Assembly: GCF_008365385.1 (NCBI RefSeq)
Contig: NZ_QOVF01000001.1
Coordinates: 310,001-374,000, forward strand
DNA from: Halopseudomonas laoshanensis
GTDB taxonomy: Bacteria; Pseudomonadota; Gammaproteobacteria; Pseudomonadales; Pseudomonadaceae
Length of the DNA: 64,000 nt
Direction: 5' to 3'
Shown in pieces: positions 47,198 to 56,628 of this stretch; the stretch's first letter is position 1, and each line of letters begins with the position of its first letter. Position numbers and translations under genes: made by a program. Below the pieces are notes generated by a model that did not search any database, was not told the DNA's origin, and saw only the letters and a program-made list of their open reading frames with translations.

Positions 47198-49996
47198 TCA
47201 GCCACCATGGCATTTTTTATATTTTAGACCAGAACCACATGGGCATTGCTCATTTCTGCCCACCGCACCAAACAACTGATTGATAGCGGACTTCGACGCT
47301 GTATAGGCGAGTTGAGCAATGTAGTTTGATTGGTTTTCAAGCTCCTGACGCTGCACGCCAGTTAGCCCGTCAACATACGGATCTAAACGTCGCATCTCTG
47401 CAGAGGCATCACCGTGTTGCCCGCATAATGCGAGTATGACCGCATACTGGCTTCGGGTTTGAATCAGCCTGTGTACCAGTCCAGTTTCATTTACAACGCG
47501 TAAAACGTGCTGCTCCATGACCTCCCGGGCACCCTCATAGTCTTTCATTGCGACAAACTCATCAGCTAGGTCCTGCCCAAGTCGCACCATTGACTCCGGA
47601 GCGCCAGCCATATTGTAGAATTTCATCGAATGGATACGGAGAAATGGCGTTGGCTTCCCCAGCGCTTCGCGGACTCTGGCGAGCAACTCCAGTGCGTCAG
47701 CGAGATGTTTGAGATCTTCCTGAACATTCTTTGGACGGTTGATAATTGTCCACAACACATCCGGGTTTTTACCTATTACATCTTGCGGACGGATACCGAG
47801 CAGCTCGTAATAGCCTTCAATAACTTTCCAGCACAACGCTTCCGCTTCTTTGTTCTTTTTTAGCTTCCACAGCGCGATAGCATGGTTATAGTCAAAAATG
47901 CGCTCATGCTCAGAATCCGGTAGTTTGGGCCGGGCTTGATCTACAAGCACCTGAACCTTGCGTGCATCGCGCTCTTCTGTTGCGCACAGTATTCTTTTCA
48001 TCGCATAAGCGATTTCTTCGCGGTGGGTGAATTTGTGCTCGGCGAGGAGCTCACCCATAGCCTCTACCCGCTGAGTAATTTTTTCAGAATGGCCATCTCT
48101 AAGTTCAGAGAAAACAAGCCCATCCAGCGCCCAGAATTTATGAACAGGTTCAAGCGTGTCTGAAATCGATGCGCGCTCCAGGTTTGCTAGTATGTCGACG
48201 GTGATACCCATTTCATAAAACAGCTCTTCGCCGGAAAGTGCGATGAGGGTCATAACGTCGTTGAGCTTGATATAAATCTGGGTTAACAGCGAGAATCTAG
48301 AAGTGTCGCGGGTTTGGTGAAGGCTCTCAACCAAAAGCTCTTTCAAAGCCATCAGTGCGTTATTTGCAACCGCCGGGTCCATAAGCTCTAGGTGCTGCAG
48401 CCCTAGTGCCCTGACGGCGTCATGTACTTTTAGCGTCTGGTACCCAAGCATCTCGACGGTTCCGGTAGCCCGCATCTTTTTGAGCATGGTGGCTGCACCA
48501 CTTTTGGACAAGTCCAGTGAGCTGGCTAGAAGCACTAAAACTTCATCAAGACGCAACCCCACGTCAGCCAGGCTGAACAATGCGAGCGAATCCTGAACTA
48601 ACTTCTCGAATCCCTGATAAACACGGGCTAGGATGATCTCCTGAGCGGTCTCTACGCTATTTTCTTGCTGCTGAAGCTGAGCGCACAGCGCATCAACATC
48701 GCCTTCGTATTCTGAAACCGCAATCTTCGCGGCGCTTTCAACATAGAGCGGCAGACCACCGGTATAAGTCTGCAGTTGCTTGTAGCTTTGGGCGGTGGCA
48801 AAACCTCCCAGATCGTCCACTGCTGCGGCCACCGTATCAATATCCCAGCCCAGAAGTGCCTCGCGCTGTAGGCCCGTAACAGCTTCAAGTTCGCGCACGT
48901 TGTCGTGTGGCTGACACAGCAGGATGAAACGCATGCATTTGGTAGCATTCAGAACATCGCGCAGATTTTCCATAGGAACCCGATGCGCATTATCTAAGAC
49001 AAGCAGCAGGGTGGTCCCTTGCTGATTTAGGAATGTGTCAAACGTTCTAAGGGCCTCGTAGCCGCTGGCACCCGGGAGCAGGATTTTCCGCAGGCCATCC
49101 TGACCCGGGGTTGCAAATTTCGCTGCCAGCTCACGAACTAGTGTGCTGGCCAGTGCAGTGCCTGGGAGGTCACCGATGTCATAGTAGGCGCACAGCTCGG
49201 TGTAGTGCAGAGCAGAATGCGCTGCCCACGCCGTCTTGCCTGCGCCGGATAAACCGCAAATGATGCGTACACGCTTGTCGGACTCAAGAGATGGCTCCAG
49301 TTTCTGTGGTCTGTAGAATGCTGGGGGCGCGGGAAAATCTTGTAACTGAACGATCAACTGTTCAAATAGCGCAGGAAGGTCTTTGGCGTGAAACGCATGC
49401 TGTTTATTTGGGATGCTTCCTGTGGCAGCAAGCTGCGCCAGTCCGGCCAGCTTCCAGATCAGTGAGTCCGGGCGCAGCAATGAAAAGCTCAGCTTCTCCG
49501 CTTCAGCTGTACACCATATCACTGCGTCAGGTATTGACTCCCACGCGGGCGGGAGTGCCGGATGGCGTTCAGAGGTAGACAGGGGCCAAATGAAAAGAAC
49601 ATCAGAGGGCAGTTTCTTAGCATCGATAGTCTGCTGGAGCTGCGCGCTTGGTGACTCGTTCGCAACGATAACAAAGGAAGCCTGGCCGTTACGCTTCCCC
49701 TCAGCATGCTCTTTTCTCAACGCATCAAAGCGATCTAGAGCGCCCGCAATATCGCTGGGTATGATTGGCTTAGAACGAGTTTTAACCTGCACATAGATTC
49801 TCTCCTGCTCGGTAGAAAGCTCAATATCCTCATCAAGTTCAACCATCACCACATCAATGCCGGCCGTCTGCGCCAATAGCAAACAACCGACCGCATAGAG
49901 ATGCTGATATAAAAAGCCTCTGTGTACCGCTTCAATGCGTACTAGCTGAGCGGCATCCAAGACATATGTGGTGTTTCTTTCATCACTTCCCTGCAC
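47198..49996 (-). CDS. STAND NTPase with Cap4-like nuclease domain and SEC-C tail
   Basis: A 932-residue protein. Residues 20-170 look like a DUF4297/Cap4-type PD-(D/E)xK DNA endonuclease: HRGFLYQ at 25-31, acidic ELDEDIE at 53-59, and the QVK catalytic motif at 70-72. A P-loop STAND ATPase follows, with Walker A GLSGAGKT at 248-255 and Walker B LLLVLDNAH at 330-338. The rest is helical and TPR-like, ending in a SEC-C zinc motif (NEQCPCGSGLKYKKC, about 915-930). Nuclease-STAND-repeat proteins of this kind (Avs/NLR-like) sense phage products and then cut DNA; that role here is inference. The start is GTG with AGGGG upstream. It is shorter than typical Avs2-4. Confidence 0.78.
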   Translation of the reverse strand: MQGSDERNTTYVLDAAQLVRIEAVHRGFLYQHLYAVGCLLLAQTAGIDVVMVELDEDIELSTEQERIYVQVKTRSKPIIPSDIAGALDRFDALRKEHAEGKRNGQASFVIVANESPSAQLQQTIDAKKLPSDVLFIWPLSTSERHPALPPAWESIPDAVIWCTAEAEKLSFSLLRPDSLIWKLAGLAQLAATGSIPNKQHAFHAKDLPALFEQLIVQLQDFPAPPAFYRPQKLEPSLESDKRVRIICGLSGAGKTAWAAHSALHYTELCAYYDIGDLPGTALASTLVRELAAKFATPGQDGLRKILLPGASGYEALRTFDTFLNQQGTTLLLVLDNAHRVPMENLRDVLNATKCMRFILLCQPHDNVRELEAVTGLQREALLGWDIDTVAAAVDDLGGFATAQSYKQLQTYTGGLPLYVESAAKIAVSEYEGDVDALCAQLQQQENSVETAQEIILARVYQGFEKLVQDSLALFSLADVGLRLDEVLVLLASSLDLSKSGAATMLKKMRATGTVEMLGYQTLKVHDAVRALGLQHLELMDPAVANNALMALKELLVESLHQTRDTSRFSLLTQIYIKLNDVMTLIALSGEELFYEMGITVDILANLERASISDTLEPVHKFWALDGLVFSELRDGHSEKITQRVEAMGELLAEHKFTHREEIAYAMKRILCATEERDARKVQVLVDQARPKLPDSEHERIFDYNHAIALWKLKKNKEAEALCWKVIEGYYELLGIRPQDVIGKNPDVLWTIINRPKNVQEDLKHLADALELLARVREALGKPTPFLRIHSMKFYNMAGAPESMVRLGQDLADEFVAMKDYEGAREVMEQHVLRVVNETGLVHRLIQTRSQYAVILALCGQHGDASAEMRRLDPYVDGLTGVQRQELENQSNYIAQLAYTASKSAINQLFGAVGRNEQCPCGSGLKYKKCHGG

Positions 49997-50239
49997 TTTG
50001 AACTACCCCTGGCTCTGTCGACACTTCTGGGCACTGACCGTTGGCTAATACTGCCAAAAGCTGCTGCCTGAATTTTGTCCGCGCTGTCTGGCAGCTATTT
50101 GATCGATAACACTCTTACACGGCCGGCATATATCGGCCGATACTGCTAGTTAATAACGACAAAAGTTGATGTGTCAGCAGCCGATCAGTCGCATCTATCT
50201 ACCCCTCCACATACATCTAGTCGTATGGCAGCCGATAGA

Positions 50240-52195
50240 TCATTTCGCCGATTCTGAAGGCCAGTCTTCTGGAACTAGCGCGGGTGGCTTGGTCCACGGA
50301 TCTTCAACCAAAGCTTCTTGGAACCACTGCTCGCGCAAGTTTGCATGTTCAGTAATGATTAGTTGAAAACCTGGAACCTCTTCTTGAGTGAACTTCAGCA
50401 ACAACTCGAATAGCCGGCGAACCGCATTGAGGTCGGCGTCGGCTTCCGTCTTCTGCACCGAACCGTCAGCATCCTGGTAAACTTGCTCAGAAGGAAAGTA
50501 AACCTGGGTTGGTTGGTCAATCAGCAGGAAACGTGGGATTGGTCGATTGTTCTGCACCGCGAATAGGTGAAGGGCGAGTAGTGCAGACAGATGGTACGCC
50601 AGATGGTTTTCGCCGCCGCCGGTCCTGCCCATAGGTACTGGGCGCTCGGGCCGATCAAAAATAATCGTCAGTTGAGGCAGACTTAGCCGCGCGGGGTAAG
50701 GACCGAATTCGGCGTGAAACTTCTGGATGTATCGTGACATCTGCGCGGAGATGTTGTTGAGGATCGACGTTAGGCGTTCGTTACTGTCATCCGTCCCGAT
50801 TTGCTCCTCAAGTTGCTTGACCTTGTTGTTAAGGCGGCGACCCTCAGCTTCTAGATTAGCAATATCCTCATTTGGAAGAAGCGTTTCCAGGAACAGGCTG
50901 ATACGGCCGACTACGCGTGCTGCAGCATTATTGCGCGAGCCCATCTTGGCGAGAAGTTCGTTGGCTGAGATCGCCGAGGACAACTCCACTTCCTTCTGCT
51001 TGATTTCATCTTTGATTGCGTCCACGGTGCCGGCCAGTTCCGTCAAGTAGGCTTCGAGCTTAGGACGTTGGCCAGTGGCGACGCGCAACTCCTTGTCGAG
51101 CGATGCCAGTTCGTTGAGAAGGACAACGGCAACTGGGGATCCTAACCCCAGGTTCTTCTCGCTGAACGGCCATTGCCATTCCCCGCTGTCTGGATTCTTC
51201 GGCAGGGCTTTGATCGACGCCAACCGGTCTATCTGTTCGGCGGCCTCATTTTCGTAGCCGCCCGAGCGTTCGGCAAACTGTCGCGCCGCATCAATCCTGG
51301 CCTGGGCGTCCCGGCGATTGCGGCGCAACTGGACAAGTTCCTCTTCCAGAATCGAAATCCGGCTGCCATCGTCGTCAGGTACCGTTTCGGGCTTCCAAGA
51401 CAGCGCAGACCTCAATAGCTCTATGATCCCGCCTGCATTGAGATTCTCGTCGGTGGTGCCAATGACCCCGACTGTCTTTGCTTCCGAATAGAGGCCGATC
51501 GCCTGCACATGCGATGTATCAACGGCGCCGCGTGCCAGTTCCAGTTTCTTCTGGTTAACCTTTAGATCCCGCTGCGCCAAGCGCAACTTGGACTCTAGTT
51601 CGTAGCGGTCGCTGGACGAGACGCCGAGTAGGATCGGTAACGTGTCACGGATCGCCTGCGGTTGGAACTGCTCGTTCTGCCGGTAGAAAAGTTGGTCTTT
51701 GTTGGCGACCAACCCTTGTTTCTGGAACAGGTAGTAGAACGTGTGCTTAACGTTGGCGTCGTAGCTGTTGCGACTATGCCCCAGCGCGACTTCGGTGCGG
51801 TTCTCGGGAATGCCGAGCAGGCGCGACAACAGTTCGACGACGCTTTCATCGTCAGTGTTAATTGCCAAGTCCTTAAACTCGGGGGCTTGCAATTGGGCGC
51901 CTCTGCGTAGCATTGCCGTACTGCAACTAGCGCCGCTACCAGAAGGGGTTGGTTTTGCAACCAGCACCTGCTCCTTCTCGAACTGGTAGATAACTGCGAA
52001 CCAGGCCACCTTGTCACGAATGATGCCCTCGGGGACGTTGAACGAAGATCGCCCCATGCAGTATTCGATGATTTCTGAAAGTGCAGATTTGCCGGTGGAG
52101 GAACGACCGGTGATGACGTTGAGTCCGTCTACCTTGAATATGAGGTCACGACGCTGGCCATCATGGCTGTAAATATGGATGGATCTGATCTTCAT
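50240..52195 (-). CDS. ABC-3C system ATPase (DUF3732, SMC/Rad50-like)
   Basis: A 651-residue ABC-class ATPase. Walker A is GRSSTGKSAL at 30-39. Two coiled-coil stretches (about 205-330 and 360-480) separate it from the signature-like GGGENHLAYHLSALLAL and Walker B RFLLIDQP near 555, then the ITEH switch. This split-head, coiled-coil layout with DUF3732 is the ATPase of ABC-three-component systems. Its ATG overlaps the stop of the middle-component gene by 4 bp. Third gene of the operon 53900-50240. Proposed to sense or process DNA and trigger the nuclease-bearing partner. Confidence 0.85.
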   Translation of the reverse strand: MKIRSIHIYSHDGQRRDLIFKVDGLNVITGRSSTGKSALSEIIEYCMGRSSFNVPEGIIRDKVAWFAVIYQFEKEQVLVAKPTPSGSGASCSTAMLRRGAQLQAPEFKDLAINTDDESVVELLSRLLGIPENRTEVALGHSRNSYDANVKHTFYYLFQKQGLVANKDQLFYRQNEQFQPQAIRDTLPILLGVSSSDRYELESKLRLAQRDLKVNQKKLELARGAVDTSHVQAIGLYSEAKTVGVIGTTDENLNAGGIIELLRSALSWKPETVPDDDGSRISILEEELVQLRRNRRDAQARIDAARQFAERSGGYENEAAEQIDRLASIKALPKNPDSGEWQWPFSEKNLGLGSPVAVVLLNELASLDKELRVATGQRPKLEAYLTELAGTVDAIKDEIKQKEVELSSAISANELLAKMGSRNNAAARVVGRISLFLETLLPNEDIANLEAEGRRLNNKVKQLEEQIGTDDSNERLTSILNNISAQMSRYIQKFHAEFGPYPARLSLPQLTIIFDRPERPVPMGRTGGGENHLAYHLSALLALHLFAVQNNRPIPRFLLIDQPTQVYFPSEQVYQDADGSVQKTEADADLNAVRRLFELLLKFTQEEVPGFQLIITEHANLREQWFQEALVEDPWTKPPALVPEDWPSESAK

Positions 52196-52680
52196 GGGCG
52201 AATCCCGAAAGTCGTGTAAACGGTCGCCCGGTCGGCGATACGTGCGAATTCCCTTCCTACGACGCGCGCCACTTTCTGGCAGGCGACGGTTTCGGCAGTT
52301 CCATCGACGGACTTACGTACTTTCTTGGGCACGGTTCGAATGCGTCCATCATCCGCGACGGCGATGCAGCCCCTTTCCATCAGAAGACCGAACCCCTCGA
52401 AGGCATAGGGGAGCATTTCCGTGACCCGGTCGGGGAAGCCCATCATGATTTGTTGGTTCTTCTCGACGGTCTTGAGTAGATAGCTGCGTGGGCTGCTGGC
52501 GATCACCTCTCGTGAGTCCTTGTGCAGGCTTAAGGGCAGCACGAGAAGCGACATCGAGAAGGGCATGCCGCGGTCGTCTTCTTCTTCGTAGCCGGCAAGG
52601 GCGCGAAATATGACTAAGCCACAGAACGCCGGGTTGAATAGGTTTCGAACCTCGAATGGGCGATGATCCCATCGCTTCAC
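52192..52680 (-). CDS. ABC-3C system middle component
   Basis: A 162-residue small helical protein of the three-component ABC system middle-component type. It begins WDHRPFEVRNLFNPAFCGLVIFRALAGY, with MPFSMSLLVLPLSLHKDSRE after it. The family is thought to link the ATPase to the third component. The start is GTG, overlapping the upstream gene's stop (GTGA); its own stop overlaps the ATPase ATG. No catalytic motif is visible. Confidence 0.8.
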   Translation of the reverse strand: MKRWDHRPFEVRNLFNPAFCGLVIFRALAGYEEEDDRGMPFSMSLLVLPLSLHKDSREVIASSPRSYLLKTVEKNQQIMMGFPDRVTEMLPYAFEGFGLLMERGCIAVADDGRIRTVPKKVRKSVDGTAETVACQKVARVVGREFARIADRATVYTTFGIRP

Positions 52681-53900
52681 GATGCCACCTCCAGTACGTT
52701 GTCAAGACGGTCAAGGAATCTGGGATGCCAGTACACTCTGGGCTGGGGAGTACTGTCGGCCAATATGTGGAAGCTTCCACGAAGGACGTAGGGCTCCGTC
52801 ACCCGCGCACGAATTCGCAGGGACTCTATCTTCCCGGTTTCAAATTCCGCCCAATTGTAAAGTTCAGCGCCGGCTTGGCGAAGCGCATCTTCCGCGCTGT
52901 CGTCCCCCAGTCTCTCGAAAATGACATCCTTATAGCGGTCCCACTCATCGGCCAAGCGATTCTCGTAATCCTCGACCTCTCCCAGCACAAGAAGGCTTTC
53001 GCGAGCCCAGGCCGACCGTTGTTCGAACGCCCGGTAATAGTCCAAGATCGCATTCCTGATTCGGTTAGCTGAAATGCCGATCTCGCGCAGCTGCGCCACG
53101 AACAGGCGCGGATCCGCAGAGATGTCGATGTTGTCGGAGGGAAGTTTTCCGCGGAAGGTGATAGGCAGGTTGTCCGCCTTATACTCCTCGGCGAAGTTCG
53201 AGAGCTTGTCCGATACTTCGTAGCCAAAAATTCCTTCCGGCCTAGTGCCCGTCAGCTGCTTGATCACGACATCCGTCCACCAGCCTTCCAGCCGCTCGAA
53301 AACGAACTCTCGGTGCTCACGCCGGATGCTTCGCATGTGCTTGTCCCTTATGAGCACAGGAATGTCACCGATGCGCGGGCTGCTATCGAAGATCAGGATA
53401 CGCTCGAGGAAATCCTGCTTTTCGGTATCATTCAGTTCCTCGAACGCCGCAGAAATCGGAGCGATGAGTTTCGATGTCGATGCCGAAAGTGCCTTTTTGG
53501 CCAATTCAGTCAGAGTTTCTTCATCGTCGGAGGGGGTGGGCTGATTGGAAAGAAGACGGGATAGGAACGAGTCGGCCGACACCTTGCCGGTTGTGAATAG
53601 GAAGAACCGCAGGTTCGATGCAGCGCGGCCATCACATTTGTACCGCACCAACCAGATATTGACGGACTTCCAGAAGTCGGTCGACAGATCAGTCAGCCTG
53701 TCACCGATTGCCTTGTGCTTGAGTGAGCCCAAAGACTTGACGCCTTTGCGGTCGATAAAATCGAGGTCGTCATCCTTTTCTAGGAAAATGGACGTGTCCT
53801 CCGGCAGCTGGAGCAAATGGAGTAGAGCGAGACGCGCCTGATAGATGTATCCCAGGCCTTGCTCGCCGGCTGAGAACTTGTCGGTAGATGTCCCGGCCAT
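52677..53900 (-). CDS. ABC-3C system component with nuclease-like N-terminus
   Basis: A 407-residue first gene of the operon. Residues 12-70 read GEQGLGYIYQARLALLHLL, then EKDDDLDF and SLKHKA: the pattern of Cap4/DUF4297-like restriction-endonuclease-fold domains (an acidic cluster near 41-47, then Lys at 61). The C-terminal part (from about 230) is the ABC-3C C-terminal domain. It is probably the effector of the system. AAGGAC lies 7 bp before the ATG. The three genes overlap by 4 bp each, so they are expected in fixed ratio. Confidence 0.75.
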   Translation of the reverse strand: MAGTSTDKFSAGEQGLGYIYQARLALLHLLQLPEDTSIFLEKDDDLDFIDRKGVKSLGSLKHKAIGDRLTDLSTDFWKSVNIWLVRYKCDGRAASNLRFFLFTTGKVSADSFLSRLLSNQPTPSDDEETLTELAKKALSASTSKLIAPISAAFEELNDTEKQDFLERILIFDSSPRIGDIPVLIRDKHMRSIRREHREFVFERLEGWWTDVVIKQLTGTRPEGIFGYEVSDKLSNFAEEYKADNLPITFRGKLPSDNIDISADPRLFVAQLREIGISANRIRNAILDYYRAFEQRSAWARESLLVLGEVEDYENRLADEWDRYKDVIFERLGDDSAEDALRQAGAELYNWAEFETGKIESLRIRARVTEPYVLRGSFHILADSTPQPRVYWHPRFLDRLDNVLEVAS

Positions 53901-54517
53901 TCAAAAGTCCTTTTTTAGATTTTCGAGAGCGTAGCTGAGGTTGCGTCGGGCCATGGCATATTTTCCTATTACGCCATGTCTTCTATGTTCCGCCCTCGAG
54001 TGATTAAAGCCGCAGGCCCGTTCTCCAGTGCCTATCTTTACCCAGATAGTAGCAAAATGCGCCGGCAAGTCCTCTAAAAGGTGACATCTTAATTATCTTG
54101 CAGCTTTCACGAATGCGATTGGCCGGTAGAGGACACAATGTCGAAGAGTCAGCTTCTGGCCGGAAGCGGACGCTGGTACAGGGAGCAATCGACCAGGGCC
54201 GGACCAGAAAACCCGGTGAATCTCAAAATTACATGGCGGGTATCTACGATGATGCAGTTATTCTCCTAGAGCTCCAATCGCGTAGGCTAGGTCTACGGTC
54301 TACGCTGAAGTTGCCAGATTTGTGAATAGGTAGGAGAGGCCTGAAGCGAGCCGCCGCGCCTGCAGTAAATGGACAAGCGCCCAGGCAAATCGCTTGATTC
54401 ACGAGTCACGAGCAACTCAAGTAACCTCTTAAGCTAAAAAATTCAACACTGAGACCCTTTACACGAAATTATATGGGAGTAGAATCGCGTTTAACGAAAC
54501 CATAATGAGCGTTTACT
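53901..54517. other. Gene-free stretch, 617 bp
   Basis: Upstream region of both the ABC-3C operon (minus) and the ImmA/IrrE pair (plus). It contains the dispersed element AGCTTCTGGCCGGAAGCGGACGCT (54151-54174). A plus-strand frame of 75 codons at 54098 runs through that repeat and is not credible. No tRNA, terminator or operator was recognised. Confidence 0.45.
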
Positions 54518-55165
54518 ATGCCGCAGTCTAGTCGTAAGGCCATTGCTGAATTGATCATGCAAAATATTCCTCGTGATCTCCTGCTGGGCATCGATGAAGG
54601 CCTGAATGTGGGAGCCGCTCGTGCTTTTACTGCGGCCAAAGCCATGCACAGTGGCCATGTCAAACATGCAGTTGGCCAAATGCGTAGTTTCCATATGAAC
54701 GAGACGTTCAACGAGGCACTGATCGCCAGTGGAGCGGACTCCACTCCGATCAAGGGTAACAGCCTTGTTATCGGGCGTTCCGGTATGCTGACTTTGGCTC
54801 GTTTCAACGTATCCGCTCGTACTTGGAATAACGGCCGTCGTAGCGCAATGCGACGCCAGCTTGCCCAGGCAAACCAAGCCATTGAACAACTGGTTCAGCC
54901 TGGCCTTTTCTCACCGACGCCGATTACCGGAGCGAGCGTTTTCTTTGTGGCATCGTTTAGTGGTTCTATGTCGTTTGAGCCCGAGTCTCCGCAAACGATC
55001 TACATTGCCGTGCCTGACAAAGACATGAAATCCTGGATTTTCCAAGAGCCGCTCGCCAGCTTCTGCTCTCGCTACTTTGAGGTCGAGAATCCTGTTCAAC
55101 AAGACATGGCTCAACCTAAACTCAAGCCGGGCGTGGCAGCGGAAACTCGGAAAAATCAATCATGA
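54518..55165 (+). CDS. Unknown protein paired with an ImmA/IrrE regulator
   Basis: A 215-residue soluble protein I do not recognise. It has no signal peptide or membrane segment. A helical first half (DLLLGIDEGLNVGAARAFT...) is followed by GNSLVIGRSGMLTLARFNVS and a basic stretch RRSAMRRQLAQANQAIEQL. It overlaps the next gene by 4 bp (ATGA), so the two are coupled. The pair resembles toxin/antitoxin-peptidase modules in layout, which would make this the toxin or the peptidase target; that is inference only. Confidence 0.7.
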   Translation: MPQSSRKAIAELIMQNIPRDLLLGIDEGLNVGAARAFTAAKAMHSGHVKHAVGQMRSFHMNETFNEALIASGADSTPIKGNSLVIGRSGMLTLARFNVSARTWNNGRRSAMRRQLAQANQAIEQLVQPGLFSPTPITGASVFFVASFSGSMSFEPESPQTIYIAVPDKDMKSWIFQEPLASFCSRYFEVENPVQQDMAQPKLKPGVAAETRKNQS

Positions 55166-56364
55166 GTCGAGGAGTCAATGGCTTCCAGTCGGGCCGCCTG
55201 AGTCAAGCTCTCGCGGCCCGACGTCTTCCTCAAGTTCAGCTCGCTGCGATGATTGGCGTTTCGCCAGCGACTGTCAGTAAATGGCGCGCAGGGCATCAGG
55301 ATCCGGAAGCTGACGCGCTCGAGCGCCTTGCTACCGTTATCAACGTAAGTCCTGAGTGGTTTACCCGACCACTGCCGGCTAAGGCATCTCTTCCTCTATT
55401 CCGAAGCAACGCTTCGGCGCATGTCGCTGCCCGGCAGATGTTGGAGGCACGACTGGAGTGGGCCCAAGACATCTCAATCGCCCTGGAAGAGTTCGTTGAC
55501 TTCCCTGAGGTCAAGCTGCCGGTGAGGAGGTTCGAGTCGCCTGAACAGATCAGCGCTTCTGATATAGAAGAGGCCGCTTCTGATTGCCGAGATCTTTGGG
55601 GCCTGGGTAGGCGAGCCATCCCTGACCTTGCGCTAGCGGTTGAAGGTGCCGGGGTAATCGTCGTCCGCGAAGAGACAGGCATCGCCCCTATAGAAGGGCT
55701 ATCAGCCTGGAGTGAAGCGCTGAAGAGACCGATGGTTCTGCTATCTGCAGACAAGGCAAATGGATTCCGCAGCCGGTTCGACCTGGCTCATGAGCTCGGA
55801 CACTTGGTACTGCATAAAGGCATAGAGCGGTCCACCGATCCAGTTCGTCACAAGCAGATGGAAGATCAGGCGCATAGCTTTGCTGGGGCTTTCCTGCTGC
55901 CTGCTGAGACCTTTGCTGCTGAGGTGAAAACACCTGTCACCTTGGATAGCTTGCTGCTGCTCAAACAGCGCTGGGGGGTCTCGGTCGCTGCAATCGTGAT
56001 GCGCCTTTATGCTTTGGGAGTCATTGATCAGGAAGAGAAGTCTCTTCTCTTCAAGCGCCGCTCTGCACGTTGGGGAGTGAAGTCTGAACCAGGTGACGAG
56101 GGTCGTGTTCCTGAGCAACCTCGTCTTCTCAAGAGAACCTTCGAACTACTCGCTTCGTCAGGTGTTCTGCCTATCGAATCAGTCCCGAGCTACATCGGCT
56201 TGGCTGCATCTGATATCGAGAGTTTGACTGGCCTCCCTGAAGGTTACCTGTCTCAAAGCGGTGTGGTGTTGTCGCTCACTAAGCTGAAGGCCAGCGTTGC
56301 CCGCGATCCATCCCCTGTTGCGAACGACTTCGGCGCGACCGTTTTGCCTTTCTATCGACTCTGA
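55162..56364 (+). CDS. XRE-HTH / ImmA-IrrE metallo-endopeptidase
   Basis: A 400-residue protein. An N-terminal XRE helix-turn-helix lies at residues 12-62 (QVQLAAMIGVSPATVSKWRAG). The ImmA/IrrE zinc peptidase domain covers about 140-300, with HELGH at 210-214 as zinc motif and EDQAHSFAGAFLLP supplying the usual downstream acidic/Asn segment. The C-terminal 100 residues are of unknown fold. Such proteins repress an operon and relieve repression by proteolysis after stress or phage cues. Coupled to the gene before it; a terminator follows. Confidence 0.85.
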   Translation: MSRGVNGFQSGRLSQALAARRLPQVQLAAMIGVSPATVSKWRAGHQDPEADALERLATVINVSPEWFTRPLPAKASLPLFRSNASAHVAARQMLEARLEWAQDISIALEEFVDFPEVKLPVRRFESPEQISASDIEEAASDCRDLWGLGRRAIPDLALAVEGAGVIVVREETGIAPIEGLSAWSEALKRPMVLLSADKANGFRSRFDLAHELGHLVLHKGIERSTDPVRHKQMEDQAHSFAGAFLLPAETFAAEVKTPVTLDSLLLLKQRWGVSVAAIVMRLYALGVIDQEEKSLLFKRRSARWGVKSEPGDEGRVPEQPRLLKRTFELLASSGVLPIESVPSYIGLAASDIESLTGLPEGYLSQSGVVLSLTKLKASVARDPSPVANDFGATVLPFYRL

Positions 56365-56374
56365 TGCATAGATA

Positions 56375-56402
56375 GGCATCCAACCTTGCTTGGATGCCTT
56401 TT
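56375..56402 (+). terminator. Terminator after the ImmA/IrrE gene
   Basis: GGCATCCAA-CCTTGC-TTGGATGCC, a 9-bp perfect stem followed by TTTT, 10 bp past the stop. Confidence 0.85.
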
Positions 56403-56628
56403 GCCATGCAGCAATATTCTGGCTTTCCTGTTCAGCCAAGACCGGCTTCTAAGTTAAGTTCGTGTCGTCGAGTCTGGCCAAAAGCCTTAGCGTGGGGCGT
56501 TCGGACAAGTGCCTGTTGAGCTTGGCAATGGCTTATCCTTTTTCATGCACCGGAAAAACGAATGAGCCTCCTAGGGAAAGCTAGGGCAGGGTGCTTCCAA
56601 AGGTGAATTTACATGCGGGGATACTGTG

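Noticed and set aside
54098-54325. 75-codon frame between the ABC-3C and ImmA/IrrE modules
   Set aside because: It contains the dispersed GGCCGGAAGCGGACG element and has no coding character.
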